In this document: piece after piece, positions 1 through 6,043 of the stretch
Layout: the number at the start of each line of letters is the position of its first letter
How positions within the stretch are numbered: position 1 is the stretch's first letter
Source of the DNA: Promethearchaeota archaeon CR_4
Lineage (GTDB): Archaea > Asgardarchaeota > Lokiarchaeia > Sigyniarchaeales > CR-4
Direction: 5' to 3'
Length of the DNA: 9,500 nt
Assembly: GCA_001940655.1 (NCBI GenBank)
Contig: MBAA01000174.1
Coordinates: forward strand, 4,093-13,592
Made by a program: the position numbers and the translations under genes
Notes under the pieces: generated by a model
The model's input: only the letters and a program-made list of their open reading frames with translations
Told to the model about the DNA's origin: nothing
Databases searched by the model: none

Positions 1-5
1 CCGAT

Positions 6-689
6 TTAAGTCCGAGTTAAGGAAAATTGAAACTGTTTTAGTTGGGTGACGAGGGACTGGAGTTTTTCTTGTTGCTGGCAAATGTTGTCCCGAAACACCA
101 GATCAATATATTCGATGGTAATTTCTCCCGTTTTTAGATTCTCTTGCAACCGCCAATTCCGGGGGAAAGCATCTACCGTGTAACCCTTGACAGAAAGAGT
201 CTTGCAAATATCTCCAATCGGAAGGGTTGGTGGGATTAAATTTCCCGGAGAAAATTGCTGGACGTGAAAGGTAAATTGGTCCTCGCCTTCGAATTGAGCG
301 AGGGCGAGGTTTTTTGCCGGTCGGATCAACAGTTTTTTCCCTCTGACATCGATAGGAGTAGGAAAATCTTCCACGAACGCTTCAGCACTGGCTACGTGGT
401 TCATCAACATATAAGGGTTGAATTTATGAAAACACTTGATAATCTGCGGGTCCTTCAGTGGCGCGTGGACGAATCGCATTGCCCAGAGGGTGGATTGTCC
501 GCCGGGATAGAATTTTCCCGCCCACTTCCCCCATACGTTCTCTATTTCTTCAATCATCTTCCCATCTTTGAGCGAATCTGGGCCGTGGAGAGTCTTCTTT
601 GCTAACAGAAGTGATGCCGCGAGGATGTCTCGATATTCCCTGGGTGCAACGCCCTTCACAAGGGAAACAAAGGAATATCTGGCGGTCAT
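6..689 (-). CDS. Hypothetical soluble protein, 227 aa
   Basis: I do not recognise this family. The protein is 227 residues, with no signal peptide and no stretch hydrophobic enough for a membrane helix, so it is probably cytosolic. The N-terminal third looks helical and charged. The middle is richer in aromatic, proline and glycine residues, and the C-terminal 25 residues are rich in Gln and Leu and look helical. No metal-binding cysteine pairs or nucleotide-binding loop are visible. The ATG start at 689 is well supported: on the minus strand a GGAG (695-698) lies five bases before it, a good ribosome site. A weak TATA-like ATAAATTC lies about 40 bases upstream (around 727-734). The stop is at 6-8, so the gene is complete. 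It stands alone, 366 bp from its nearest right-hand neighbour. The reading frame is confident; the function is unknown. Confidence 0.8.
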   Translation of the reverse strand: MTARYSFVSLVKGVAPREYRDILAASLLLAKKTLHGPDSLKDGKMIEEIENVWGKWAGKFYPGGQSTLWAMRFVHAPLKDPQIIKCFHKFNPYMLMNHVASAEAFVEDFPTPIDVRGKKLLIRPAKNLALAQFEGEDQFTFHVQQFSPGNLIPPTLPIGDICKTLSVKGYTVDAFPRNWRLQENLKTGEITIEYIDLVFRDNICQQQEKLQSLVTQLKQFQFSLTRT

Positions 690-1055
690 TTCATCTCCAT
701 GACAATAGATTCTTTGACACTTTTTGAATTTATGGAAAAAATAGACAACAAATGTAATTTCCTTGAAAATGAAGCGAAGGAGTGGTTCTTTGCGCGTTTT
801 TTGTCTTTTCTCAGAACAATTTGAGACCCGTGATCTTGGGGAAATTTATTTAACTTAGTTAAAATAACAAAAAAAAGGAGTGAATTGAGATAGGTAGGAT
901 ATATTTATTGTAAAAAATGCTGGATTGCGAAACCGGAACGGTGCAATGCCCAGAAGGGGTGGTCAAGTTATATTCGACTTGAATTCTTTAAGATACGTTA
1001 CTTCAACCTCTACTTTTATGGTTGTTTAACCTTGATTCCTAGGCTTGTTCTAATT
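690..1055. other. Gene-free gap, AT-rich, no clear gene
   Basis: This gap lies upstream of the 6-689 gene and downstream of the 1056-1652 gene. It holds a 6-bp inverted repeat (TTTAAC 849-854, GTTAAA 858-863) followed by an A-rich stretch, a GGAG in AAAAAAAGGAG (870-880) and a TATA-like TATATTTA (900-907). A plus-strand frame opens at 894 after a TAG and shows a Cys-x2-Cys-x6-Cys pattern at its beginning, but it has no ATG, GTG or TTG start there. I saw no tRNA or recognisable RNA. The left end presumably carries the promoter of the 6-689 gene. Confidence 0.4.
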
Positions 1056-1652
1056 TTATCTGTTATTCAGATTCAGTTTCTTTTTGTTATCAAGATCGTT
1101 TTTCTCGATTACTGGCATTTCGTCTACAACGTGGTAATAGTGTAGCGTGCTCGCAAACTTCACAATGGAGAAGAAAATGAGTGCCATAGCAACAAATATT
1201 ATGCCCAGAATATCCCCCAGCACGACAAATATAATTATGAGAAACCCCGCCACGAGGGCGGTACCTATTACGAGTAACTCGTCCAAGATGAGCCATCGCC
1301 AAGGGGTGTTTTTCACCATTTGTTGGATCTCCCTGTAATGTTCCTCCTCGCCCTCCTTCCGGACATAATAGGCTCCCTGCAGATTTGACAGCACGAAAAA
1401 GATGGAACTTAAGAAGATGAAAAAAGCGAGATAAATTTGCATTGCGCCGAGGAGGATGATGGGAATTTGAATAAGTGCCCCTCTTATCCACCCAAGCCTT
1501 TGCACCCGGGGATTTGCCTCGAGATACCGCTTTTTGGACATATAATGACTTACCAATAAGTCGAACGCTCGTCCTAACGTTGACAACCCGACATTGAATA
1601 AGATTTGCCACACATTGGTGTCCGGGAAAAACTCCGGGATAGGAAATGCCAT
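1056..1652 (-). CDS. Small integral membrane protein, 198 aa
   Basis: The family is not firmly recognised. From the ATG at 1652 the protein is 198 residues. Residues about 10-35 are moderately hydrophobic. Residues 56-90 form a long hydrophobic block that could be one long helix or a hairpin. Residues 121-141 and 143-165 look like a second pair of membrane helices. The loop at 95-118 is highly charged, as is the Lys/Asn-rich C-terminal tail, so both probably face the cytoplasm. An Asp-Leu-Leu segment followed by Glu45-Ala-Asn-Pro48 vaguely recalls small membrane proteins with a D...E-x-N-P pattern (DUF5658-like); this is a loose resemblance only. I prefer the ATG at 1652 to an upstream in-frame TTG at 1694 because GGGGGT sits six bases before the ATG. 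The gene is divergent from the aldo/keto reductase across a gap with a palindrome. Confidence 0.72.
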   Translation of the reverse strand: MAFPIPEFFPDTNVWQILFNVGLSTLGRAFDLLVSHYMSKKRYLEANPRVQRLGWIRGALIQIPIILLGAMQIYLAFFIFLSSIFFVLSNLQGAYYVRKEGEEEHYREIQQMVKNTPWRWLILDELLVIGTALVAGFLIIIFVVLGDILGIIFVAMALIFFSIVKFASTLHYYHVVDEMPVIEKNDLDNKKKLNLNNR

Positions 1653-1692
1653 AAATTTACCCCCAAGGAGGAGGAAACCGTCCAATTGAACC

Positions 1693-1714
1693 AAAAGATT
1701 TGCCTAAATCTTTT
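1693..1714. repeat. Perfect 9-bp inverted repeat, candidate operator
   Basis: AAAAGATTT (1693-1701) and AAATCTTTT (1706-1714) are exact reverse complements separated by GCCT. The repeat is 41 bp upstream of the preferred ATG of the membrane-protein gene and 127 bp upstream of the aldo/keto reductase. It therefore falls where transcription of the minus-strand gene would begin if either nearby TATA-like element is used. A dimeric helix-turn-helix repressor site is the natural reading. A short RNA hairpin in the leader is the alternative. Confidence 0.45.
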
Positions 1715-1715
1715 C

Positions 1716-1769
1716 TATAGTATCTCAGATGATCTTTAAATAGATATTCTAGATCCTTTAGCTATAATA
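1716..1769. promoter_or_regulatory. Divergent promoter region, TATA-like boxes
   Basis: CTTTAAATA at 1734-1742 matches the archaeal TATA consensus on the plus strand and reads TATTTAAAG on the minus strand. A second plus-strand candidate is TATAATA at 1763-1769. A minus-strand candidate, CTATAG, lies at about 1715-1720. At about 27 bp from box to start, the minus gene would have a leader of about 40-60 nt. The plus gene would have one of about 50-75 nt, carrying its AGAGGT ribosome site (1827-1832). Which box is used cannot be told from sequence. Confidence 0.4.
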
Positions 1770-1840
1770 CCATGGGTTGAATTCTTACCAAGTGCGATAG
1801 TTACACGTTTGTTAGGTAGATTTACTAGAGGTTTGTAGAA

Positions 1841-2824
1841 ATGCTGAAATTTCAGATTAAAACCCCAACGATTGGCCTCGGGTGTTGGGCGATTGGCGGT
1901 AATTTTTTTGGCACTGACGGCAAGGTGACGGGATACAGCGGCGCAAAAGACGAAGAGTCCATCCGAGCAATCCAGCGAGCCATTGAGTTGGGGGTCAAGG
2001 TTTTCGACACTGCAGATTACTATGGTTGCGGGCACAGCGAAGAGTTACTCGGCAAGACCCTCGCGGATTCTCGCAAGGAGTTTACAATTATTTCAAAATT
2101 TGGGAATACATTTGATATTGCAACCAAACACGGCATTGGCACGGACGCATCGCCAAAGTACATTCGAACGGCACTTGCCGATTCGTTGAAGCGGTTGAAG
2201 ACGGATTATCTCGACATCTACCTTCTCCACCTGTGGGATTATCCCGCAGATGCCGGGCAACCTGTAATGGACACTCTTGACGACCTCGTGATAGAGGGAA
2301 AAATTCGTGGGTATGGGTGGTCCACGGATTCCACTAGTCGGGCGAAAACATATGCTTCCCGAGAAAATTATGTTGCAATAGAAAGCGAACTCAATCTATT
2401 CAAAGATACCCACGAGATCGTTGCGTTATGCGAAAAGGAACGCCTCCTCAACCTCATCCGCACGCCCCTCGCGATGGGACTCCTCGGTGGGAAATACACG
2501 CGCGAGAGTCAACTCCCTTCAGACGACATTCGTACCGCATCACCAGAATGGATCGCGTATTTCAAAAATGGCCAACCAACGCCGGGATTTCTCCAGAAAC
2601 TCGAGTCTGTCAAGCAAATCTTGACGGAGGATGGCCGTACGGTCGCTCAAGGAGCGCTAGGATGGATTTTGGCACGCACCCCGAATGCAGTTATCCTCCC
2701 CGGATTTAAAAACGCGCGTCAAGTGGAAGAGAATATCACCACTCTGAAGTATGGTGCGTTAAAACCGAGTCAGATGAAAGCCATTGACGACATTATGGGA
2801 TCGCGCCTGACGAATTATGAATAA
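1841..2824 (+). CDS. Aldo/keto reductase family oxidoreductase
   Basis: An NAD(P)H-dependent (beta/alpha)8-barrel oxidoreductase that would reduce aldehydes or ketones to alcohols, or the reverse, in the cytosol. At 327 residues the length is normal. The classic catalytic tetrad is intact: Asp56 and Tyr61 in the VFDTADYYG segment, Lys86 in ISKFG, and His130 in YLLH. The strand with GYGWSTD (157-163) takes the place of the usual G-x-S-N segment. The LPGFKNARQVEEN region (286-298) is the C-terminal cofactor-phosphate loop, with Lys290 and Arg293 available for NADP(H). The substrate cannot be told from sequence. The ATG at 1841 has AGAGGT eight bases upstream. The gene is visibly GC-richer than several neighbours (38 of 60 bases are G+C in 2461-2520), which may reflect acquisition or stronger codon selection. 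A T-rich stretch follows the stop. Confidence 0.95.
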   Translation: MLKFQIKTPTIGLGCWAIGGNFFGTDGKVTGYSGAKDEESIRAIQRAIELGVKVFDTADYYGCGHSEELLGKTLADSRKEFTIISKFGNTFDIATKHGIGTDASPKYIRTALADSLKRLKTDYLDIYLLHLWDYPADAGQPVMDTLDDLVIEGKIRGYGWSTDSTSRAKTYASRENYVAIESELNLFKDTHEIVALCEKERLLNLIRTPLAMGLLGGKYTRESQLPSDDIRTASPEWIAYFKNGQPTPGFLQKLESVKQILTEDGRTVAQGALGWILARTPNAVILPGFKNARQVEENITTLKYGALKPSQMKAIDDIMGSRLTNYE

Positions 2825-3125
2825 ATTTTTATTATTATCCCCAAAAGACCGAGTTTGCCCCCTAGGTCTTTGCTTAAATGTAAGCAAATGTGAATTTCTT
2901 AACACGCGGCCTGAAGGTTCAACCAAATTCGATTCTTCCCGACTTAAAACCCTCAAGAAGTATGAGAATTATGACGTTCAGATGCAATCAGAAAATCGAA
3001 TCAACCTCCTATTACCTTCTCAAACAATATATATTGAATCAGGCCATTACATAAAATAATTGAAAAGTAGGTTAAGGTTTAAAGACAAATATAAACCAGC
3101 ATTAGTGCTCAGGGTGTGTATTTCA
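2825..3125. other. Gap between reductase and 7TM gene
   Basis: Apart from the T-rich stretch at its left end I see no gene. An 80-codon frame from an ATG at 2817 has no ribosome site, no recognisable protein features and ordinary intergenic base composition, so I do not call it. Promoter candidates for the following gene are an AATATATATT stretch (about 3026-3035) and AATATAAAC (about 3088-3096). The latter lies about 30 bp before the preferred GTG start, close to the spacing of a nearly leaderless archaeal promoter. Confidence 0.35.
2826..2840 (+). terminator. Candidate U-rich terminator after aldo/keto reductase
   Basis: TTTTTATTATTATCC begins right after the stop codon at 2822-2824, with no stable hairpin before it. 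This fits archaeal intrinsic termination, which needs only a U-rich stretch. Such stretches also occur by chance in AT-rich gaps. Confidence 0.3.
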
Positions 3126-3887
3126 GTGGCTAGTCCCGGAGATTGTATTGAATGTGATCCGTTTAATCCTGCGGTTATCCCGCATACGATTATACTCCTC
3201 ATTTTAGCCCCAATTGTGATCATTACCACCATTTTGCTTGTTATAAAAGCAATACAGCGAAAGAAGCTGGCGACCTACTCGCTCTTGCTTTCTTTTGCGT
3301 TGTTTTTATGCGTTATCCTTATTCCGCTCTATGCAAATATCGAATCCTTCATCCTTCAATATCGCCCTTTATGGACGAGGTGGACAAATCCAGCTGTATA
3401 TTTTTTCCTGGCATTGAGCGTGTTTTTCTTTTTCATCTTTTGCACGGATGTGTTCCTCGAAAATATTTCCAAGGTGACTTTCGTGATATACCTTATATGG
3501 GGGTTGGCAGCTGCAATTATCGTTGCCCTTCCACAAAATAACTGGGGGATCGCCGGAGCTGACGCCACTTTTCGCCTTATTTCTCAAATCCACTTATTGG
3601 TATATATGTTGGTCACTTTTATAATTACATGTATAAAAGCCTTTTATTTTGCGAGCCGGAGTAAAGAATCCCTTCAAAAGAAGTCTGTCCGCCTCATAGG
3701 ATATGGATCCGTCTTGGTGATTAGTAGTCTATGTTGCACGGTTGTTGATACGCTCCTAAACTTACTTTTGGGAGAAGCTGGGGCCTACAATCTCTTCGGC
3801 ACATTGACTTGGGTGTTTGCCACCGCAGGCATGTTCTTCTTCTACCTCGGGTTTTTTCCCCCCGCAAGGAATAAAAACATTGCATGA
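3126..3887 (+). CDS. Stand-alone seven-helix membrane protein, sensor-like 7TM
   Basis: From the GTG at 3126 the protein is 253 residues with seven clear hydrophobic segments, at about 19-42, 49-69, 86-110, 115-135, 152-177, 188-215 and 221-244. The N-terminus (22-odd residues with two Cys) would be outside and the short Arg/Lys-containing tail inside. The architecture and the closing FFFYLGFFPP segment resemble the 7TM module found before histidine-kinase, GGDEF or PAS domains (HisKA_7TM type). Here no output domain follows, so it would have to signal through a partner or act as a receptor or transporter of unknown type. The start is uncertain: the frame is open from a TTG at 3060, directly after a stop, but GTG 3126 has AGGGTGT (3111-3117) nine to ten bases upstream. 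The gene sits alone; its plus-strand neighbour upstream is the reductase. Confidence 0.78.
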   Translation: MASPGDCIECDPFNPAVIPHTIILLILAPIVIITTILLVIKAIQRKKLATYSLLLSFALFLCVILIPLYANIESFILQYRPLWTRWTNPAVYFFLALSVFFFFIFCTDVFLENISKVTFVIYLIWGLAAAIIVALPQNNWGIAGADATFRLISQIHLLVYMLVTFIITCIKAFYFASRSKESLQKKSVRLIGYGSVLVISSLCCTVVDTLLNLLLGEAGAYNLFGTLTWVFATAGMFFFYLGFFPPARNKNIA

Positions 3888-4250
3888 ATTTGAAAAAATA
3901 ATGATATATTAGGAGTATGAATGAGTGAGAAGAAAATATATCTCACGATATGCAGGTATGGGGTTAAAAGCTGTTTGGTTGAACTGTTTTTATAGTCTTA
4001 ACGGTTCCCGTTCTTCAAGAAAACCTTCTTTACTCTACTGATATGCAAGTTGCTCTTTATCTCGGTTGAAGTTGGTCAAGGAAGTGATAAAATAGCAACT
4101 AGGAGAAAGAGAGGAAAAAATGGAGATATCTACCTTATCATTGTTTTACCCTTCCAACGTGACACAATACCGCGCAGATTTATTCCCCAACCCTTGAAAT
4201 TAAAGAGATTCTTACCTCGTCAATGCCAGCGGAAGGCATAACGTCAATCC
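3888..4250. other. Gap between convergent 7TM and HAD genes
   Basis: This is the 3' side of both flanking genes. It contains T-rich stretches that could end the plus-strand 7TM transcript (GTTTTTATAG near 3984-3993) and a purine-rich stretch at 4100-4120 that is a minus-strand T6/pyrimidine tract. Two tiny open frames are present: 25 codons at 4120-4197 on the plus strand and 19 codons just after the HAD stop on the minus strand. Both are too short to support from sequence. No RNA gene was recognised. Confidence 0.35.
4100..4120 (-). terminator. Candidate U/pyrimidine-rich terminator after HAD gene
   Basis: Read on the minus strand this is TTTTTT (4120-4115) followed by a CCTCTCTTTCTCCT pyrimidine run, about 130 nt after the HAD stop codon. 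It is the strongest U-rich tract in the gap on that strand. No hairpin precedes it. Archaeal intrinsic terminators are of this type, but the distance from the stop makes the assignment tentative. Confidence 0.3.
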
Positions 4251-5030
4251 TCATAACTCTAAAATATCCAATATCTTTAGAAGGTTGGATACCTCAAGAT
4301 CGGGTTCAACCCTTGACGTGTTTGCAACTCCTTCTCGATTCACCCAAACTGAAAAAATATTCGAAACCTTTGCACCTCGCACGTCACTTTTCAGACTATT
4401 ACCGATCATGATGACTTCGTCTGATCGCATTTTTAATTGTGAGAGCGTGATTTCAAAAATCTCTCTTGTTGGTTTCGCATAACCAATTTCCGCGGAAATA
4501 GTAATTGTGGAAAAATATTTTGCTAGACCGCTTTTTTCGAGTTTAATTCGTTGAACATCGGGAGAACCGTTCGTAACTAGTGCCAATTTGTAGGGTAATA
4601 TGCGGGTGAGAAAAGGTATTGTATCAGAAAATAAAACGTGCTTGTTTCGGCGTATTTTCCGAAATTTCTGTGCCAGATCTTTCGCAAAACGAAAGTCATT
4701 GATATTGAAATGTTTCATTGCATTATCCCACGCAGTATTTTGGTAATATTCTTTCAATCCTCTCAATCTTTTTTGATCCTCGTTGATTTCCGAAAAATCT
4801 GCCCACAAGGCTTCCCACGAAGCAATCCCCATTTGTTTGGCATATGGAAATGTGGGTAGCGAATACCATAAGCTCCTAGCACATTCACGGATAACGGGGA
4901 CAAATTCCCGGGGATCAATCTTCCATTGGTCGGAGACTGCTAACGCTACCTCAAGAAAACTGGTTTCTGCCGATTTTTCCTCAACCAGCAAAGTATCATC
5001 TAGATCGAGCAGAACTCCCGTGAAAGTCAT
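4251..5030 (-). CDS. HAD-superfamily hydrolase (subfamily IA phosphatase)
   Basis: A Mg-dependent phosphohydrolase of the haloacid dehalogenase superfamily, 259 residues and probably cytosolic. Motif I is LLDLDDTLL, with Asp9 as nucleophile and Asp11 as acid/base. Residues about 15-140 form a long helical insert, the C1 cap of subfamily I, which sets substrate choice. Motif II is Thr153 in LVTNGS. Motif III is Lys186 in YAKPTREIFE. Motif IV is MIGNSLKSD, with Asn211 where Asp is common and Asp216 conserved; Asn here is a known variant. The layout recalls YjjG or N-acylneuraminate-9-phosphatase-type enzymes, but the substrate cannot be assigned. The ATG at 5030 has no ribosome site, so the mRNA may be leaderless. 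Base composition is low in GC (19 of 60 in 4741-4800), unlike the aldo/keto reductase. A 6-bp hairpin lies in its upstream region. Confidence 0.92.
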   Translation of the reverse strand: MTFTGVLLDLDDTLLVEEKSAETSFLEVALAVSDQWKIDPREFVPVIRECARSLWYSLPTFPYAKQMGIASWEALWADFSEINEDQKRLRGLKEYYQNTAWDNAMKHFNINDFRFAKDLAQKFRKIRRNKHVLFSDTIPFLTRILPYKLALVTNGSPDVQRIKLEKSGLAKYFSTITISAEIGYAKPTREIFEITLSQLKMRSDEVIMIGNSLKSDVRGAKVSNIFSVWVNREGVANTSRVEPDLEVSNLLKILDILEL

Positions 5031-5096
5031 ATCTATGCAATATTAACTCTGAAAAACAAAAAAGCATTCCCTATCACGGACTTCATGGACTTATTT

Positions 5097-5204
5097 CCCC
5101 GCCCATATTCAAGTTCTTAAGCGGGGTAGATGATGCAGAAGTTAATTAGATCAAGCTAAATTCAGAACGCAGGAGTAAAAAAGTATTAAAAACCTGCTTT
5201 TTTT
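5097..5204 (+). ncRNA. Candidate small RNA or leader: hairpins plus T7
   Basis: CCCCGC (5097-5102) and GCGGGG (5121-5126) can pair across an 18-nt loop. Further on, GCAGG (5169-5173) and CCTGC (5193-5197) can pair across 19 nt and are followed directly by seven T (5198-5204), a terminator-like arrangement. No plus-strand protein gene lies upstream to be terminated, because the neighbour at 5030 is on the minus strand. That is why a short independent transcript is considered. Stems are only 5-6 bp with large loops, so chance is quite possible. Confidence 0.2.
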
Positions 5205-5219
5205 GTCCTTGGAGTAGCC

Positions 5220-5227
5220 TTTTATAG
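5220..5227 (+). promoter_or_regulatory. TATA box of the zinc-ribbon gene
   Basis: TTTTATAG is centred about 35 bp before the ATG at 5259. With the archaeal spacing of about 26-27 bp from box to start, transcription would begin near 5250, giving a leader of only about nine bases. There is no purine-rich ribosome site before this ATG, which agrees with a nearly leaderless mRNA. This is the cleanest archaeal-style promoter in the window. Confidence 0.5.
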
Positions 5228-5258
5228 AACTGAAGATTGACGATCATCGGTTTCCAGT

Positions 5259-5441
5259 ATGGCAGGAAAGAAAAGCAAGAAAGACCACGCGAAACAGGAA
5301 CCAGAAGATGGGAATGAGAGTCCTCCGGCTTATACCCCTAGCCTCATGATTGGGCCATCCCCCCTCTATTGCCCCCATTGCCGGAAGTCCCTCCCCCCTG
5401 TGTCCCCATTTTGCCCGTACTGTGGGCAGAACACCGTATAG
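5259..5441 (+). CDS. Small zinc-ribbon protein, 60 aa
   Basis: A 60-residue protein. The first 20 or so residues are Lys/Glu-rich and probably disordered, then comes a Pro-rich linker. The C-terminus carries two CPxC knuckles: Cys38/Cys41 (YCPHC) and Cys52/Cys55 (FCPYC), ten residues apart. This is a typical single zinc-ribbon (zinc_ribbon_2/DZR-like) fold that binds one Zn. Such proteins are common in archaea and usually serve as nucleic-acid or protein-binding adaptors; no specific partner is visible. The promoter spacing supports the ATG at 5259. The gene is alone on the plus strand, 34 bp from the end of the convergent SRPBCC gene. T-rich sequence after its stop probably ends the transcript. 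Confidence 0.85.
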   Translation: MAGKKSKKDHAKQEPEDGNESPPAYTPSLMIGPSPLYCPHCRKSLPPVSPFCPYCGQNTV

Positions 5442-5451
5442 AGGTTAACCC

Positions 5452-5475
5452 GCGCATTTTTTGCGTAAACTTTCT
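5452..5475 (+). terminator. Candidate terminator after zinc-ribbon gene
   Basis: TTTTTT at 5457-5462 lies 16 bp after the stop, and a further T-rich stretch runs on into the end of the convergent gene. CGCA before the T-run and TGCG at its end could form a very small stem. Position and U-richness fit an archaeal terminator. Confidence 0.35.
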
Positions 5476-5838
5476 CTATTTTTGGATTTTATTCCCAGCT
5501 TTCATCCTTTCTAAGAGCTCGTCGAGGCGATCATACCCCTCATCGATTACTTTTTCCATGCCCATCTGAAACATACCGTCCCGGTCCTCCACAGACTGAT
5601 AGATATCTTGCACTATAACTTTAGTCCGATTTCCGGGCAATACCTCAAATCGTGTAGTCTCGAGGAGAACATGGCCTGTTTCAGGCAGACCCTCGAACTC
5701 AAAGGTTCCAATGATTCGCTCGGGAGCCAATACTTCGTGATAGACGCCGTGTAAGGTATTTTCTTTGCCATTCACATCTTTTTGTGTGAAACAATAGGAA
5801 CCACCGGTTTTAGGTTCGAACCTTTCAAACGTTGTCAT
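5476..5838 (-). CDS. SRPBCC/AHSA1-type protein, C-terminal part of a frame-disrupted gene
   Basis: This ATG-initiated frame gives 120 residues that match the C-terminal two-thirds of an SRPBCC (START/Bet v1-like) protein of the AHSA1 group. Visible pieces are FEPKTGGSYCF, an HGVYHEV strand, APERIIGTFEFEGLPE, a long strand around ETTRFEVLPGNRTKV, and a C-terminal helix. These folds make a hydrophobic pocket for small ligands, or bind Hsp90 in Aha1-type members; the ligand is unknown here. The ATG at 5838 is not the real start. The same frame stays open upstream to 5985 and encodes the missing first helix and strand, including IREFDVPRELVFRAH. No ATG, GTG or TTG exists in that stretch. The gene is therefore broken by a frameshift or nonsense change near 5925-5988, or is mis-sequenced there. 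It is 34 bp from the convergent zinc-ribbon gene. Confidence 0.85.
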   Translation of the reverse strand: MTTFERFEPKTGGSYCFTQKDVNGKENTLHGVYHEVLAPERIIGTFEFEGLPETGHVLLETTRFEVLPGNRTKVIVQDIYQSVEDRDGMFQMGMEKVIDEGYDRLDELLERMKAGNKIQK

Positions 5839-6043
5839 GAGGCATCGCAGCTCAAGCCATTGCTTGTAAAGCTCCGGGTTGGTGTGCGCTCGAAATACAA
5901 GCTCGCGGGGGACGTCAAACTCTCGAATCAGGACTAGCTCTTGTTTGCCTAGTTTGGCAATAATTTTTATTTGATTTCGTTTCTTTTACCTTCTTTTCCT
6001 TGCCTGCTTTCTCACCATCGGTTGATCTATTTTGTTCACCCAT
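5839..6043 (-). pseudogene. Displaced 5' part of the SRPBCC gene
   Basis: Codons 5985-5839, in the frame of the downstream ATG, encode KKRNQIKIIAKLGKQ, then ELVLIREFDVPRELVFRAH and NPELYKQWLELRCL, the usual AHSA1 N-terminus. In that frame a TAA stands at 5988-5986; before it, an ATG at 6018 gives only ten codons. One frame over, an ATG at 6043 gives a charged N-terminus (MGEQNRSTDGEKAGKEKK and so on) that runs past the TAA and remains open until a TGA near 5926. Joining the two needs a skip of one base, most simply in the A-rich stretch around 5963-5987. This could be a real mutation, programmed shifting or an assembly error. Confidence 0.6.

Noticed and set aside
255..605. 116-codon plus-strand frame opposite the first gene
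   Set aside because: It lies entirely opposite the 6-689 gene, which has a real ribosome site; the sense of this frame shows no protein features.
1692..1694. TTG start for the small membrane protein, 14 codons upstream of the ATG
   Set aside because: It lies inside the edge of the palindrome and has no ribosome site, whereas the ATG at 1652 has GGGGGT at good spacing.
2900..2945. GGTTCAACC and nearby bases resembling a tRNA T-arm
   Set aside because: The flanking bases do not form the required stem, and no acceptor, D or anticodon arm can be built around it.
2817..3059. 80-codon plus-strand frame whose ATG overlaps the end of the reductase gene
   Set aside because: No ribosome site, no recognisable protein features, AT-rich intergenic composition, and it runs through the T-rich terminator candidate.
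4120..4197. 25-codon plus-strand frame with a good GAGG ribosome-site look-alike
   Set aside because: Too short to judge, and the purine run that looks like a ribosome site is better explained as the opposite-strand T/pyrimidine terminator of the HAD gene.
4183..4242. 19-codon minus-strand frame just after the HAD stop codon
   Set aside because: Very short, with the nearest GAGG at poor spacing and no recognisable product.
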